Shown here in pieces: positions 1 to 12,017 of a DNA stretch of 64,000 bases. Location of the stretch: positions 1 through 64,000 of the forward strand of contig NZ_CAJXPA010000003.1 in the NCBI RefSeq assembly GCF_913058035.1, written 5' to 3'. Made by a program: the position numbers and the translations under genes. This DNA is from an uncultured Paraglaciecola sp. (GTDB lineage: Bacteria; Pseudomonadota; Gammaproteobacteria; Enterobacterales; Alteromonadaceae). The notes beneath the pieces are model-generated. The model did no database searches. It was not told the DNA's origin and worked only from the letters and a program-made list of their open reading frames with translations. How positions within the stretch are numbered: the stretch's first letter is position 1; the number at the start of each line of letters is the position of its first letter.

Positions 1-967
1 ATATGGAAATAGGCTCCGCCACATTAAGGTAAAAACATTTTCACTTAATTATTTATTTAAACTACCAATAACGATTCGTCCAAGATAAAAAATATTGAAT
101 TCCTAGTGGTAGCATCTACGATAAAAGATTCTACATTCTCATCTATGCCATTTGAAATAGTATTAGCTTCAGAATCTGCTTTACTGTTCGTTCAATTCTC
201 TGATTTTTTACAAGCTATTAAGCGTCAATATACAAAATGCATATTTGAAGTGCTGCATGCTCGAGTTTCTCAGCTACGTGTTGCTTTGAGGCGTTTTTCT
301 GTGTGGTAAGAACTTTCAGACATAATATTAAAATATAAGATTATCCTGTTTTAACAACTTCTCAGCCTAGTTTGTAACGTTGGCTTCTTATTTATCTTCT
401 TAATTTGGTATTTTCTAGTTTAGGACATTTTTTATAACGGTGTGTTTGCCGATAAAAGCCATTACGTGCCTATCAAAATTCTAACCTTATACACCATCGT
501 TATGCGGCTGTTGCGCAGCTCTTCAAATGAAGTATCCACGCTAACAATTCGCAAATTACCCTTTAAAGGTTTTATAATATCTAACAATATGTCCCTGTAA
601 CGAACCTGCAGCTATAACTATTTTGCTCCCTCATTGATTATTTGGCTGAATACGGTGTATAAATTTTGTTACTTTTTGTTAATTTTTGTTTCTGATGTTG
701 TGCATATCTAAGTCAAGGTAATAGGCGAGTGTGACACCAGACAAGCACATTGTTATAGGTATAATTAATCAAAATGAAAATTTCGTAAAAGTGGATATTA
801 TCTTTGATAATCATAAGTGATATCTCATTTTTGCGTCATTGGGCAATTATTTAGGGCTATTAGTAATAGATAAAAATCAATTTTGTCGCTTATAGTGGGC
901 ACTTGAGTAGGTTAAGTTACTTTTTTTATGCAATAATTTCAGTGTCATTTTTTTAAAGCCATAATTT

Positions 968-1738
968 ATGTCCGAAAATAATAACATTCAGCAATATCCA
1001 TTTCTTCAAAATGTGATTGGAATAGAACAAATTCTTAGTATGTTTGATCTACTAACTGATGTGATCTTTTGGATCAAAGACACTAAAAGTCAGGTGGTCT
1101 ATGCTAATCGTCGGTTTGTTGAGCATATCGGTATGCATACCCTCAGCCAAGTAATTGGTAAGTCAGACTTAGCTTTTTTCCCACCACATATTGCCAAACA
1201 ATTTATCACTGATGATCAAAGTGTGATGAGCGGTAATGTGATCACTGACCGACTAGAATTAAACATACTTAAGTTAGGTGAGTTTGCTTGGTTTTGTACT
1301 TCGAAAAGACCTTTATTTGATAGTCAAAATAATATTATCGGTTCTTATGGATTTACCCGTTTATTATCTAAGGCATCTCAGGTCTTATCTAGCATCGATG
1401 CCATAAAGGCACCAGTAGAGTATGTCCGCGAAAATTTCCATCGAGACTTGAGAATTGAAGATTTAGCTAAACTTGCCTTTATATCGGTCAGTGCTCTTGA
1501 AAGACGCTTTAAAAAGTATTTGTTTAAAACACCTAAACAATTCATCAATGAGATTCGTTTAGAAAATGCGCGCAGAATGTTAATCGAAACACGTTTACCG
1601 ATTGCTGATGTTGCTTATCGATGTGGTTTTTCTGAGCATAGTTATTTCAGCCGACAGTTTCGTTTAATGTTTGGTACTTTACCGTCTCAATTGAGAGAAA
1701 ATATGCAGCAAAATACAGTTGATAGTGTGCCAATTTAA
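968..1738 (+). CDS. PAS domain-containing AraC-family transcriptional regulator
   Basis: N-terminal PAS-like segment ([25 protein letters not shown]); C-terminal AraC HTH (IADVAYRCGFSEHSYFSRQFRLMFGTLPSQLR). Confidence 0.88.
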   Translation: MSENNNIQQYPFLQNVIGIEQILSMFDLLTDVIFWIKDTKSQVVYANRRFVEHIGMHTLSQVIGKSDLAFFPPHIAKQFITDDQSVMSGNVITDRLELNILKLGEFAWFCTSKRPLFDSQNNIIGSYGFTRLLSKASQVLSSIDAIKAPVEYVRENFHRDLRIEDLAKLAFISVSALERRFKKYLFKTPKQFINEIRLENARRMLIETRLPIADVAYRCGFSEHSYFSRQFRLMFGTLPSQLRENMQQNTVDSVPI

Positions 1739-2191
1739 CTGTTCGGGGTCATACCAGCTTGTCAAATAATTGTGGATTTCGCTGACAACATTAACCAGTA
1801 TGATGTAGAAAGTTTAAGAGTAATTGAACAGCTGCATGCCAATCAAGTTCTGGTTCACGTAATAGGTATCTGGAGCGGTCGAGGTGTGTCAAAAACATAC
1901 TATGCTATACGCCCACCCTTTCTGATAGGGCTAGCGATTATGCCGCATTTTATTCCTCAAGATAGAGTTTCGTTGCGAATATCGGGGTTATATATGACAG
2001 TTACCTCAGTTTTGCCATAACTTGATATCAATATTTAGAAATGCTGGCTGAATAACCCCCACTCTAATGGGCTAAGTGACTTTGGCTTATAAAGTTAGAC
2101 GCTTATTTGGAAAAGCTTCTAACTTGAAGTGAAAATAAAAAGCCACTATATCTGTGGCTTAATTTCTATGATTAATAATTTTAAGTATGAT

Positions 2192-2764
2192 CTAGAAAGG
2201 GATATCATCATCAAAATCAAAATCTGGTTCAGCCATAGGTGCTTGCTGGCTTGGCGCTTGGTTGAAGCCTTGATTTTGTTGTTGTGGAGCACCTTGAGCG
2301 GGTGGTTTTTGATACTGCTGACCTTGCTGAGGTGGTTGTTGATAACCTTGATTCTGCTGTGGTGCTGCCGCAGGACGCTGTTGTCCTTGAAAACCACCTT
2401 CAGACTGACCTCCACTCTTGCCACCTAACATCTGCATAACGCCATTGAACGGGTCTAAAACGATCTCTGTGGTGAACTGGTCCTGACCTTCTTTGTTCTG
2501 CCATTTACGTGTTTGTAATTTACCTTCGATGTAGATTTGGCTGCCTTTACGTAAATATTCACCTGCGATTTCTGCTAGTTTTCCAAATATAGATACGCGA
2601 TGCCATTCAGTTTTTTCCTGAACTTGCCCACTTTGGTCCTTCCAGCTTTCTGATGTGGCTAGAGCTAAATTGGCAACTGCTTTACCATTGGGGGTATATC
2701 TTACTTCGGGGTCTTTACCCAAATTACCTACTAAAATAACTTTATTTACACCTTTGCTTGCCAT
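2192..2764 (-). CDS. ssb: single-stranded DNA-binding protein
   Basis: [44 protein letters not shown]-rich linker; acidic tip DFDDDIPF. Confidence 0.98.
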   Translation of the reverse strand: MASKGVNKVILVGNLGKDPEVRYTPNGKAVANLALATSESWKDQSGQVQEKTEWHRVSIFGKLAEIAGEYLRKGSQIYIEGKLQTRKWQNKEGQDQFTTEIVLDPFNGVMQMLGGKSGGQSEGGFQGQQRPAAAPQQNQGYQQPPQQGQQYQKPPAQGAPQQQNQGFNQAPSQQAPMAEPDFDFDDDIPF

Positions 2765-2776
2765 CTTTCCTCCTAA

Positions 2777-4114
2777 TTATTCTTTTATGTTCAGCACAAG
2801 TCGAGCTTGTTGAATATCGAAATGTTGCTCTGCCTTTAAGTACATAACCTGTTCATCCGGAACAACCGTTATATCCACTACGCCTTTCAATTCAGAAAGC
2901 TGTTGTAAAGCCAGACTTGTTGTTTGTTTACTTATTTTAAGTGTATAACGTTTTAGCCTGTTAGTCGCGTTCAAACCTTTAATCAACACCAACCAAATAC
3001 AACATAAAACACTGGCGAGAACAAATACCCATTGAATGCCTAAAAGTTCGCTGATACTGCCAGATAACACACCACCTATAAAAGCACCAAAAAATTGGAA
3101 ACTGGCATAAATACCCATTGCAGAGCCTTTTTTACCAGCAGGAGCAATGTTCGAGACCATCGCTGGAAAGTTCGCCTCTAAGTAATTGAAGCAAGTGAAA
3201 AATAAGCTAATGAGCAGTATCAAATAAAGCAGTGAATTTTGACTAAAAACCATACATAAGAACACCGCAGCTAGACCGCCTACACTGATTTGCATAACTG
3301 CATTTTTATATTTTGATGCTGCAGCCATTAATCCAAGTAATCCAATGACTGAAGCAACTAATACTACTAAATAGGCTTGCCAATGTTTAGCCAGGGGCCA
3401 GTTTAAATCTACCAATAGCAATGGGATTTGCACAAAAAGTAAAGTGATTAACATGTGTAAAAACAACACACTGATATTCAAACGAGCTAAATCAGAATGT
3501 GAAACTAAACTTTTCAAATCTTGGATCACAGGTAATGTATCGCCTATTGGTGCAATGTTTTTTGCATTTGGGACGACAAATATTACCAGAAAGACACATA
3601 AAAAAGCCAATACGCCTGTGAGTAAAAAAATACCACTAAGGCCAAATTTAGCGGCAATGACAGGTCCAATTAAAAGTGCTAAATAAAATGAAAAACCAAT
3701 GGAAATACCAATTACCGCCATGACCTTTGGACGTTGCTTTTCTCGGCTTAAATCGCCAGCTAAGGCCATAATAGCGCCTGCAATAGCGCCAGCACCTTGC
3801 AAAAACCTGCCTATAACCACCCAAACTAAAGTGTCTGCAGTCGCGGCAACCATACTGCCAATAGCAAAAATAAGTAATCCACCAATGATGATAGGTTTAC
3901 GGCCAATTTTGTCAGATAATACCCCCATAGGAATTTGTAATAGGGCTTGTGTCAGGCCATAACCGCCTATTGCTAGACCGACTAAGAAAGCCGAATAATC
4001 AGGATATTCTTTGGCGCTGATGGCCAATACGGGCATTACCATAAACAAGCCAAGCATCCGAAGTACATAGACAAAGGCAAGAGAAAAGGCGCTGCGAAGT
4101 TCGGTAGAATTCAA
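2777..4114 (-). CDS. MFS transporter (YajR-like, with C-terminal extension)
   Basis: 12-TM MFS motifs (GVLSDKIGRKPIIIGGLLIFAIGS); C-terminal soluble HMA-like tail; 12 bp upstream of ssb. Confidence 0.85.
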   Translation of the reverse strand: MNSTELRSAFSLAFVYVLRMLGLFMVMPVLAISAKEYPDYSAFLVGLAIGGYGLTQALLQIPMGVLSDKIGRKPIIIGGLLIFAIGSMVAATADTLVWVVIGRFLQGAGAIAGAIMALAGDLSREKQRPKVMAVIGISIGFSFYLALLIGPVIAAKFGLSGIFLLTGVLAFLCVFLVIFVVPNAKNIAPIGDTLPVIQDLKSLVSHSDLARLNISVLFLHMLITLLFVQIPLLLVDLNWPLAKHWQAYLVVLVASVIGLLGLMAAASKYKNAVMQISVGGLAAVFLCMVFSQNSLLYLILLISLFFTCFNYLEANFPAMVSNIAPAGKKGSAMGIYASFQFFGAFIGGVLSGSISELLGIQWVFVLASVLCCIWLVLIKGLNATNRLKRYTLKISKQTTSLALQQLSELKGVVDITVVPDEQVMYLKAEQHFDIQQARLVLNIKE

Positions 4115-4613
4115 AGTAGAAAGTATCTAATAAAAGTAAAATAATGCAGCTATAACATCGTAACAGTCTAACATTTTTTTAATGACACACACAATTGCCG
4201 TTGCGTCGTATTATTTTTTTGCCTTGTTTTTAACTTATTTCTAAAGATGGTTTTTGAATCACTTTTCGTCGATGTATTTAAAGTATTTCAGATAAGTTTT
4301 ATTATTCTGATTGTAATAAAACGATTCTCAAAGTCCTAGTTTTACTGAGGTATAAAACTGAGCTGAGACAGCTTGTTTATATCTCGTTGTAAGTTAGCGT
4401 ATTAAAGCACAATAAAAAACAATCCTTTATGCATGGATATTGTCAAAAAAATTCAACTTTATACTATGTATTTTAATTACTGGCGAATCGATTGCTGCTT
4501 TAGCACCATTTAAGCTTAATTTGGAGTATAAACTTGCTCTATTAACTTAATGCCCGTAGTGACTATTTGCAGAGTGTGTAATAATTGTTCTTTTGCGGCG
4601 CAACTGGTTACTA

Positions 4614-7442
4614 ATGGATAGAATAGAAGTACGTGGGGCTCGAACTCACAACCTGAAAAACATCAATTTAGATATCCCCAGAGACAAACTGACTGTGATC
4701 ACAGGTTTGTCAGGTTCAGGTAAATCTTCCTTGGCTTTCGACACTTTGTATGCGGAAGGGCAAAGACGTTATGTAGAGTCGCTTTCTGCTTACGCTCGCC
4801 AGTTTTTATCCATGATGGAAAAGCCAGATGTGGATCATATTGAAGGTCTATCTCCAGCTATTTCTATTGAGCAAAAGTCTACCTCGCATAATCCACGATC
4901 TACCGTTGGCACCATCACAGAAATTTATGATTATTTACGTTTGTTATATGCTCGGGTAGGAGAGCCTCGATGCCCTGAGCATCATGTGCCACTAGATGCG
5001 CAAACGATCGATCAGATGGTTGACCGGGTGTTAGATATGCCGGCTGATGTTAAATTAATGTTGCTTGCCCCAGTGGTGCAAGACCGAAAAGGTGAACATC
5101 TTAAGACTCTGGAGAATCTTGCTGCGCAAGGATTTATTCGTGCAAGAATAGATGGCAATGTATGTGATTTATCAGATCCGCCGGACCTCGACTTACATAA
5201 AAAACATACCATCGAAGTGGTTGTCGACCGTTTCACAGTGCGTGAAGATTTGAAACTACGCTTGTCAGAGTCTTTTGAAACAGCTTTAAACTTATCAGGT
5301 GGTACGGCAAAAGTTGCCTTTATGGATGAGCCTGACAAACAGGTTATGGTGTTTTCTTCTAATTTTGCTTGTCCACACTGCGGTTACAGCATGGCTGAGT
5401 TAGAGCCGCGTTTGTTTTCTTTTAACAATCCAGCTGGAGCCTGCCAGAGTTGTGATGGTTTGGGTACTAGACAGTTTTTTGACCCACATCGTATTATTGC
5501 TAACGCAGAAATTAGTTTGTCTGGTGGCGCCATTCGCGGTTGGGACAAGCGTAGTTATTATTATTTCCAAATGTTGCAAGCAGTTGCCGATCACTACAAA
5601 TTTGATTTGACTTTACCATTTGCAGAGTTAGATGACGAATCCAAGGATATAGTATTAAACGGCAGCAGAGGAACATCGTTAAAGTTTAAATATATTAACG
5701 ATCGCGGCGATATTATGGAACGCAAACATCCCTTCGAAGGAATTATCCCGAATATGGAGCGGCGTTACAAAGAGACCGAATCGAATGCCGTACGTGATGA
5801 GTTATCTAAGTATCTTAGTCAACAACATTGTTCTAGTTGTTCTGGTAGTCGCCTTAGATTAGAGGCTAGAAACGTGTTTATTGGCGAAACACCATTAAAT
5901 GTTATCACTGATATGTCGATTGCCGGTGCTTTGGATTTTTTTGCTCACCTTAGCCTTACTGGAAAACGCTTAAAAATTGCAGAAAAAATCTTTAAAGAAA
6001 TCAATGATAGATTAACCTTCTTAGTTAACGTGGGGCTAAATTATCTATCCCTTTCACGCAGTGCAGATACACTTTCTGGCGGTGAAGCTCAGCGAATTAG
6101 GTTAGCTAGTCAAATAGGTGCTGGTCTAGTAGGTGTCATGTATGTGCTCGACGAACCTTCTATTGGGTTACATCAACGAGACAACGCGAGGTTACTTGAG
6201 ACTCTTGTTCACTTACGTGACTTAGGTAACACTGTAATTGTGGTTGAGCATGATGAGGATGCCATTCGAGCTGCTGACTTTGTATTAGATATCGGCCCTG
6301 GTGCTGGTATTCACGGTGGGGAAATTGTAGCTCAAGGTACCATCGAGGATATAAAAAATAGTGAACGTTCAATAACAGGCATGTATTTGTCTGGTAGAGA
6401 AAGAATCGAAATACCTGCCAAACGTACCGAAATTGACCAGGATAAGTGGGTGGTGTTAACCGGTGCTACTGGAAACAACTTACAAGACGTCACGTTTAGA
6501 GCGCCATTAGGATTAATGACTTGCGTAACAGGGGTTTCTGGTTCAGGCAAATCTACTTTAATAAACGATACCTTTTATCGTATCGCACATAGAGAATTGA
6601 ATGGCGCGACCACAGGGGAGCCTGCTCCGTATAAAACCATCACAGGTATGGAGTTTATGGATAAGGTTGTGGATATCGACCAAAGCCCTATTGGTCGAAC
6701 ACCACGCTCAAATCCAGCGACTTATGCAGGCATTTTTACGCCTGTACGGGAATTATTTGCGGGTACACATGAAGCCAGATCACGTGGCTATAAACCCGGA
6801 CGTTTTAGTTTCAACGTTAAAGGCGGACGTTGTGAAGCTTGTCAAGGCGATGGTGTCATCAAGGTTGAAATGCACTTTTTACCTGACGTATATGTGCCTT
6901 GTGATATATGTAAAAGCAAACGTTACAATCGTGAAACATTAGAAATTTTATATAAAGGCCTGAATATTCATCAAGTACTAGATATGACAGTAGAAGAGGC
7001 ACGACCTTTCTTCGATGTTATACCTGCTATTGCACGAAAATTACAAACTCTAATGGATGTAGGTTTGTCGTATGTTCGGTTAGGCCAAGCTGCAACGACT
7101 CTGTCAGGCGGTGAAGCACAGCGTGTAAAGTTAGCTAAAGAGTTATCCAAACGTGATACGGGTCAAACCTTGTATATTTTGGATGAACCCACTACAGGTC
7201 TACATTTTCATGATATTAAACAGCTATTAGAAGTCTTGCACAGGCTGCGTGACCACGGTAATACAGTGATAGTCATTGAACATAATTTAGATGTGATCAA
7301 AACAGCAGACTGGGTAGTGGATCTTGGTCCTGAAGGTGGCTCTGGTGGTGGGCAGATTGTTGCTCAAGGAACTCCTGAAGATATTTGTAATGTGAAAGAA
7401 TCTCATACTGCACGTTTCCTCAAACCACTACTACAAAAATAG
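4614..7442 (+). CDS. uvrA: excinuclease ABC subunit A
   Basis: [64 protein letters not shown]; two ABC signatures; CxxC zinc motifs. ATG at 4614 preferred over the TTG at 4593. Confidence 0.98.
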   Translation: MDRIEVRGARTHNLKNINLDIPRDKLTVITGLSGSGKSSLAFDTLYAEGQRRYVESLSAYARQFLSMMEKPDVDHIEGLSPAISIEQKSTSHNPRSTVGTITEIYDYLRLLYARVGEPRCPEHHVPLDAQTIDQMVDRVLDMPADVKLMLLAPVVQDRKGEHLKTLENLAAQGFIRARIDGNVCDLSDPPDLDLHKKHTIEVVVDRFTVREDLKLRLSESFETALNLSGGTAKVAFMDEPDKQVMVFSSNFACPHCGYSMAELEPRLFSFNNPAGACQSCDGLGTRQFFDPHRIIANAEISLSGGAIRGWDKRSYYYFQMLQAVADHYKFDLTLPFAELDDESKDIVLNGSRGTSLKFKYINDRGDIMERKHPFEGIIPNMERRYKETESNAVRDELSKYLSQQHCSSCSGSRLRLEARNVFIGETPLNVITDMSIAGALDFFAHLSLTGKRLKIAEKIFKEINDRLTFLVNVGLNYLSLSRSADTLSGGEAQRIRLASQIGAGLVGVMYVLDEPSIGLHQRDNARLLETLVHLRDLGNTVIVVEHDEDAIRAADFVLDIGPGAGIHGGEIVAQGTIEDIKNSERSITGMYLSGRERIEIPAKRTEIDQDKWVVLTGATGNNLQDVTFRAPLGLMTCVTGVSGSGKSTLINDTFYRIAHRELNGATTGEPAPYKTITGMEFMDKVVDIDQSPIGRTPRSNPATYAGIFTPVRELFAGTHEARSRGYKPGRFSFNVKGGRCEACQGDGVIKVEMHFLPDVYVPCDICKSKRYNRETLEILYKGLNIHQVLDMTVEEARPFFDVIPAIARKLQTLMDVGLSYVRLGQAATTLSGGEAQRVKLAKELSKRDTGQTLYILDEPTTGLHFHDIKQLLEVLHRLRDHGNTVIVIEHNLDVIKTADWVVDLGPEGGSGGGQIVAQGTPEDICNVKESHTARFLKPLLQK

Positions 7443-7454
7443 AGGTTTTATTGT

Positions 7455-7850
7455 ATGTACAGTGAAGAATTTAATGTCCGCTTTTACGAGACTGATGCAT
7501 TAGCTCACGTGAGTAATACCGTCCTAGTAGGTTGGTTTGAAACAGGTCGTGAGCCGCTTTTTAAATTATTCACCCCTGAATTGGATCTTCAAAACTGGCC
7601 ACTTATTCTGGCCAGTTATAAAGTTGATTTTTTAGAGCAGATTTATTATGGGCAAAAAGTGCAAGTTAAAACTTACATTAGCCGAATAGGAACGAGCTCT
7701 TTTGATGTTTATCAGGAGCTGTGGCAGAAGCAAAAAAAATGCGCAACTGGCACTACCACTCTAGTACATTTTGATTTTCAGACAAAAAAAGCTGTTGCGA
7801 TAAACGAAAAAATAAGAGCGATACTTTTGGAGAATGGTTACCCGGAGTAA
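7455..7850 (+). CDS. acyl-CoA thioesterase, hotdog fold (4HBT/YbgC-like)
   Basis: FNVRFYETDALAHVSNTVLVGWFETGREPLF. Confidence 0.85.
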   Translation: MYSEEFNVRFYETDALAHVSNTVLVGWFETGREPLFKLFTPELDLQNWPLILASYKVDFLEQIYYGQKVQVKTYISRIGTSSFDVYQELWQKQKKCATGTTTLVHFDFQTKKAVAINEKIRAILLENGYPE

Positions 7851-7862
7851 AATTAGTGTCAA

Positions 7863-7900
7863 AACGCACAAAAAAACGCAACTGCAGTTTTTTGTGCGTT
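7863..7900 (+). terminator. hairpin downstream of thioesterase gene (possible terminator)
   Basis: inverted repeat AACGCACAAAAAA(AC)...GTTTTTTGTGCGTT; no long T-run after the stem. Confidence 0.5.
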
Positions 7901-7993
7901 GATTTAGCCATGCAGCTTAGGTTTTCTGGCCTTAATATCTAAATGTGCAAGCAAGATGGCTTTTATGGTAATTATCAATATATAGCCGAATTT

Positions 7994-8467
7994 TTAACCT
8001 TCATATGGACTCACACTTATTCCCGACAAGGAATATCCTACTGTCGCCAAATCACCTTTCCATCCTGTAGTCGTTAAAGTGCCGGTCACCCATACAGCGT
8101 CGTATAGATCATCTATTGGTACTGCTGTAGCAAACTGCACGTAAACTATTTGATTGGCTGGTGGAGGTGGTACATGAATACAAGCGCCAAAATAAGGTAC
8201 GAGTAAAAATTCACTGCTCGTTTCGTTGTCGCCCTCAAGAGGTACAACAAATCCTGGTATTCTTACCAGTTTACCATTTAGGCTCTGAATTACAGGAGCA
8301 TCTAGTCCCATTTGCAGCATGCTACCGTCATGACTCAAAGGCATGTCGGGAGTCTGATAATCTGGAGGTACCATATCTTCCCAAAAAAGCTCCAGTGGCT
8401 CTTTGGCTAACGTTATCTGACTGAACAAGAACGTTATCAAACATAGTGTATTAACAATTTTTATCAT
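7994..8467 (-). CDS. DUF3299 domain-containing exported protein
   Basis: signal peptide; PGFVVPLEGDNETSSEFLLVPYFGACIHVPPPPANQIVYV motif. Confidence 0.85.
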   Translation of the reverse strand: MIKIVNTLCLITFLFSQITLAKEPLELFWEDMVPPDYQTPDMPLSHDGSMLQMGLDAPVIQSLNGKLVRIPGFVVPLEGDNETSSEFLLVPYFGACIHVPPPPANQIVYVQFATAVPIDDLYDAVWVTGTLTTTGWKGDLATVGYSLSGISVSPYEG

Positions 8468-8827
8468 GATTTTTTTATTAGCCTGAGTTGGGTTGACCTA
8501 ATATAAAGAATATTCACTTATGCCATACTTAGACAATAGTGTTGAGGATATTCAACGCTAAGATAAGTATTAAAACGCAGAATCAGTATCGATATAAATT
8601 ACCATATTAAGCAGACTAAACCACAATATATCCAGCAACGATGAGGTTATAACCCTTGTAGTATGGTTGATATTGAAGCCTACATCTAAGTCCTTCTGAC
8701 CCGCAAACTGTTTGAAATTGGCCCTTACTAAAACCTTGGAAGTAAGTTGTCAGTTATGTAGACGTTAAAGCTGTACCCGTGGGTTCTAACTTTTGACAAG
8801 TAAGCAACTAAAAGACTTTTTCAAATA

Positions 8828-8850
8828 CAAAAAAACCGGTACATACCGGC
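8828..8850 (-). terminator. rho-independent terminator of ppa
   Basis: minus-strand CCGGTA-TG-TACCGG stem followed by a T8 run. Confidence 0.75.
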
Positions 8851-8880
8851 TCCTATAATTTTGTTAATACCTAAAAAGTG

Positions 8881-9429
8881 TTAAAAGGCAGGCTTTTTTT
8901 CTTCTGCTTCATATAATTTGACACTGTTGACCAGTTCGGCTTTAGCCGATGCTGCATCTTCCCAGCCTTCTATTTTTACCCATTTGTTAGGTTCCAAGTC
9001 TTTATAATGTTCAAAGAAATGTTGAATTTGATGTTTAGTCAGCTCAGGGATGTGATCTATGTCAGTAATGCCACGATAAATTGTTGATAACTTATCAGCA
9101 GGTACTGCAAGAATTTTTGCATCGATACCCGACTCATCAGTCATTTTTAGTACACCTACAGGGCGGCACTTTATAACTGAACCAGCTAAAAGCGGAAAGG
9201 GAGTCATAACTAACACATCAGCCGGGTCACCGTCTTCGGATAAGGTGTGTGGGACATACCCGTAGTTAGTCGGGTAATGCATACAAGTCGCCATAAAACG
9301 GTCGACAAATATAGCGCCAGATTCTTTGTCTACTTCATATTTAACAGGGTCAGAGTGGGCAGGAATTTCGATTATTACATTTATTTCTTCTGGCAAGTTT
9401 TTACCAGCGGGTACTGCGTTAAGGCTCAT
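8881..9429 (-). CDS. ppa: inorganic pyrophosphatase (family I, soluble)
   Basis: [57 protein letters not shown]. Confidence 0.97.
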   Translation of the reverse strand: MSLNAVPAGKNLPEEINVIIEIPAHSDPVKYEVDKESGAIFVDRFMATCMHYPTNYGYVPHTLSEDGDPADVLVMTPFPLLAGSVIKCRPVGVLKMTDESGIDAKILAVPADKLSTIYRGITDIDHIPELTKHQIQHFFEHYKDLEPNKWVKIEGWEDAASAKAELVNSVKLYEAEEKKPAF

Positions 9430-9706
9430 AGTAATACCTAAAGTTGAAGAATTTTATTTGGAAATATTATAGTGCTTAGAGACACAAGATGAAACTCACC
9501 CAAGTGATTAAAACCCAGACTATGTACAATTATTGATTAAAACTTGAACTAAAGATAAATATCTCGTTATAGTTGTACTGAAAATGTAAAATAATTGTAA
9601 ATAAAACAATAAAGTAGCCACGACTCATGAATGTTGCAGTAATGAGAAATTGGCATAAATGGTTTACCAAATGGATCCACTCTTGAACATTGTCGAAACT
9701 TTTAAA

Positions 9707-9776
9707 TCTGAATTGTTGAATCGGAATTGTTAGATCGGAATTGTTAGATCGGAATTGTTAGATCGGAATTGTTAAA
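9707..9776. repeat. five tandem copies of a 14-bp unit (consensus TCGGAATTGTTAGA)
   Basis: TCTGAATTGTTGAA TCGGAATTGTTAGA x3 TCGGAATTGTTAAA, read directly; ends ~33 bp before the first codon at 9810. Confidence 0.97.
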
Positions 9777-9809
9777 GAGTGTCTGTTTTGTGACATTGTT
9801 ACATTAACG

Positions 9810-11816
9810 TTGGGGATTTTTATGAATGAACTATTCTATTTGCCGCCTATCTTGGGATTGGCTGGCTTAATGAGCGCCTTTGTTATCTATATTACTATTA
9901 AAAAATCACCTGTTTCTAATCCAGCTATTATCAAAATAGGTGATGCCATACATTCAGGTGCGATGGTGTTTATGCACCGAGAGTATAAAATGTTGTTCCT
10001 TTTTGCCTTAGTGGTGGGGATCGCTTTATATTTTTCATTGGGTCAGTTCACTACTATAGCGTTTGTCGCAGGCGCCTTATGTTCAGCTTTTGCAGGTTAC
10101 ATGGGTATGTTTACTGCGACTAAAGCGAATGTTCGCACCACCCAAGCCGCTCATGACGAGGGTCCGGCGGCTGCTCTAACTATCGCTTTTATGGGCGGTT
10201 CTGTGATGGGGCTATGTGTTGCATCTATGGGACTTTTGGGTTTAGGTTCACTATATTGGCTCTTTGGCGGTGACCCTAGTACTACTCACGTTATTCATGG
10301 TTTCGGTATGGGGGCTTCTATTGTTGCTTTATTTTCTCGAGTAGGGGGAGGTATTTTCACTAAAAGCGCTGACGTTGGTGCTGATTTAGTTGGTAAAATT
10401 GAAGCTGGTATCCCGGAGGATGACCCACGTAACCCGGGTGTTATTGCTGATAATGTGGGTGATAACGTGGGTGATGTGGCAGGCATGGGTTCAGATATAT
10501 TTGAGTCTTATTGCGGCTCAATGATCGCCACTATTGCCATTGCATCAACTATGGCTTTAGGTGCGCTAGGTAGTCGAGAATCTCTAATGTTCTTGCCACT
10601 GGCTTTAGCATCAACTGGCCTATTATGTTCAGTTGCAGGCATCGTAATGGTGAAATTTTTATCAGCGAGCAAACCAGAGGTCGCTTTGCGTGCTGGAACT
10701 ATGTCAGCAGCGGTGATTTTCATTGCCGCAGCTTATTTTGTGGTTGCCAAACTAGGTGTGAGCGAGCAAGTGTGGTGGGCGGTCGTTGCCGGTGCAGTGG
10801 GTGGAATTATTATTGGCTTAGTGACCGAATATTACACCGCTTCTACACCTGTACGTAAAATAGCCAAAGCAGGAGAGACGGGTCCTGCTACCGTTATGAT
10901 CACAGGTTTGGCGGTGGGAATGCAATCGGTTGTTATTCCAGTGCTTACCATATGTGCGATTATTTATGCTTCGACTCAACTATCAGGTCTGTATGGTGTA
11001 GGTATTGCTGCTGTTGGTATGTTAGCAACTGTAGGTATTACTATGGCAATTGATGCTTATGGGCCTGTTGCCGACAATGCTGGTGGTATAGCTGAAATGG
11101 CGGGTTTGGGAGAAGAAACCCGTGCCATTACTGACTCGCTTGATGAGCTAGGGAATACTACCGCGGCTATTGGGAAAGGTTTCGCTATAGGAGCTGCTGC
11201 TCTTGCTGCCTTGGCTATCATTGCTGCTTTTATAGAAACCTTAGTGAACAAGTACCCTGACTTCACTTTGAACTTGGGTAATCCCATGGTATTAATTGGA
11301 CTCTTTATTGGCGGCTTACTGCCATTTTTAATTGCCTCTATCACGATGACTGCTGTGGGTGATGCTGCATTTGAAATGATCCAAGAAATACGTCGTCAAT
11401 TTAGAGAGATTGAAGGCCTAATGGAAGGCACCGCTGAGCCTGATAATGCACGTTGTATCGATATTGCCACTCAGGCTGCACTGAAAAAAATGATTTTACC
11501 GGGTGTGATTGCTGTTGGTGTGCCTCCTTTAATAGGTTTTGGTTTAGGTGCACATGCCTTAGGCGGTATGTTAGGTGGAGCATTGCTGGGTTGTGTATTA
11601 CTTGCGTTGATGATGGCTAATGCTGGTGGAGCTTGGGATAACGCCAAAAAATATGTTGAAAAAGGTAACTTAGGTGGAAAAGGATCTGATACTCATGCAG
11701 CTGTGGTTGTGGGAGACACAGTAGGCGACCCATTTAAAGATACATCTGGACCCTCTATGAATATTTTGATCAATGTGATGGCTATAGTGAGCTTGGTCAT
11801 AGCACCACTGTTGTAG
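9810..11816 (+). CDS. hppA: membrane-bound ion-translocating pyrophosphatase
   Basis: multi-[91 protein letters not shown]. Confidence 0.97.
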   Translation: MGIFMNELFYLPPILGLAGLMSAFVIYITIKKSPVSNPAIIKIGDAIHSGAMVFMHREYKMLFLFALVVGIALYFSLGQFTTIAFVAGALCSAFAGYMGMFTATKANVRTTQAAHDEGPAAALTIAFMGGSVMGLCVASMGLLGLGSLYWLFGGDPSTTHVIHGFGMGASIVALFSRVGGGIFTKSADVGADLVGKIEAGIPEDDPRNPGVIADNVGDNVGDVAGMGSDIFESYCGSMIATIAIASTMALGALGSRESLMFLPLALASTGLLCSVAGIVMVKFLSASKPEVALRAGTMSAAVIFIAAAYFVVAKLGVSEQVWWAVVAGAVGGIIIGLVTEYYTASTPVRKIAKAGETGPATVMITGLAVGMQSVVIPVLTICAIIYASTQLSGLYGVGIAAVGMLATVGITMAIDAYGPVADNAGGIAEMAGLGEETRAITDSLDELGNTTAAIGKGFAIGAAALAALAIIAAFIETLVNKYPDFTLNLGNPMVLIGLFIGGLLPFLIASITMTAVGDAAFEMIQEIRRQFREIEGLMEGTAEPDNARCIDIATQAALKKMILPGVIAVGVPPLIGFGLGAHALGGMLGGALLGCVLLALMMANAGGAWDNAKKYVEKGNLGGKGSDTHAAVVVGDTVGDPFKDTSGPSMNILINVMAIVSLVIAPLL

Positions 11817-11830
11817 AACTTTATAATGAT

Positions 11831-11868
11831 AAGGGGCAAAATATAGCTATTTAGCTCCTTATTTTTTT
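11831..11868 (+). terminator. probable rho-independent terminator of hppA
   Basis: AAGGGGCAAAATA...TATTTAGCTCCTT imperfect stem followed by a T-run. Confidence 0.65.
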
Positions 11869-12017
11869 ATTCAAATTTCAAAATGATTCTCAGCTATTCG
11901 TATGCACCAAACAATATTATATTTTTTAGAAACAAAGTAATAAGTCGTAAATTTGATGCCTTTTACCTCGAAAAAGCATTATCAAGGCAAGAAGAAATTG
12001 ATAAAAAAACATTGAAA

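Noticed and set aside
106-960. Possible ORFs or relics in the left ~950 bp, including a minus-strand frame DILLDIIKPLKGNLRIVSVDTSFEELRNSRITMVYKVRI (~470-600)
   Set aside because: Frame is somewhat protein-like but short, without clear start or nameable family; insufficient evidence.
1772-2020. 82-aa ORF after the PAS-AraC regulator
   Set aside because: No start/RBS or family recognised; may be a relic but I could not assign it.
2129-2428. ORFs overlapping the ssb C-terminus on both strands (2129-2428 +, 2146-2424 -)
   Set aside because: Low-complexity L/W-rich and H/Q/K-rich translations that are alternate frames of the ssb Q/G/P linker.
3444-3962. Plus-strand ORFs opposite the MFS transporter
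   Set aside because: Antisense reading of TM helices; no independent support.
5012-5338. 108-aa antisense ORF within uvrA
   Set aside because: Complement of conserved uvrA coding sequence; typical shadow ORF. The same applies to 5400-5594, 6160-6372, 6332-6550 and 6601-6942.
9735-9776. AGATCGGAA in the 14-bp repeats resembles the start of an Illumina adapter
   Set aside because: Only 9 bases match and each copy continues ATTGTT rather than GAGC; the units are exact 14-bp genomic-style repeats with diverged ends.
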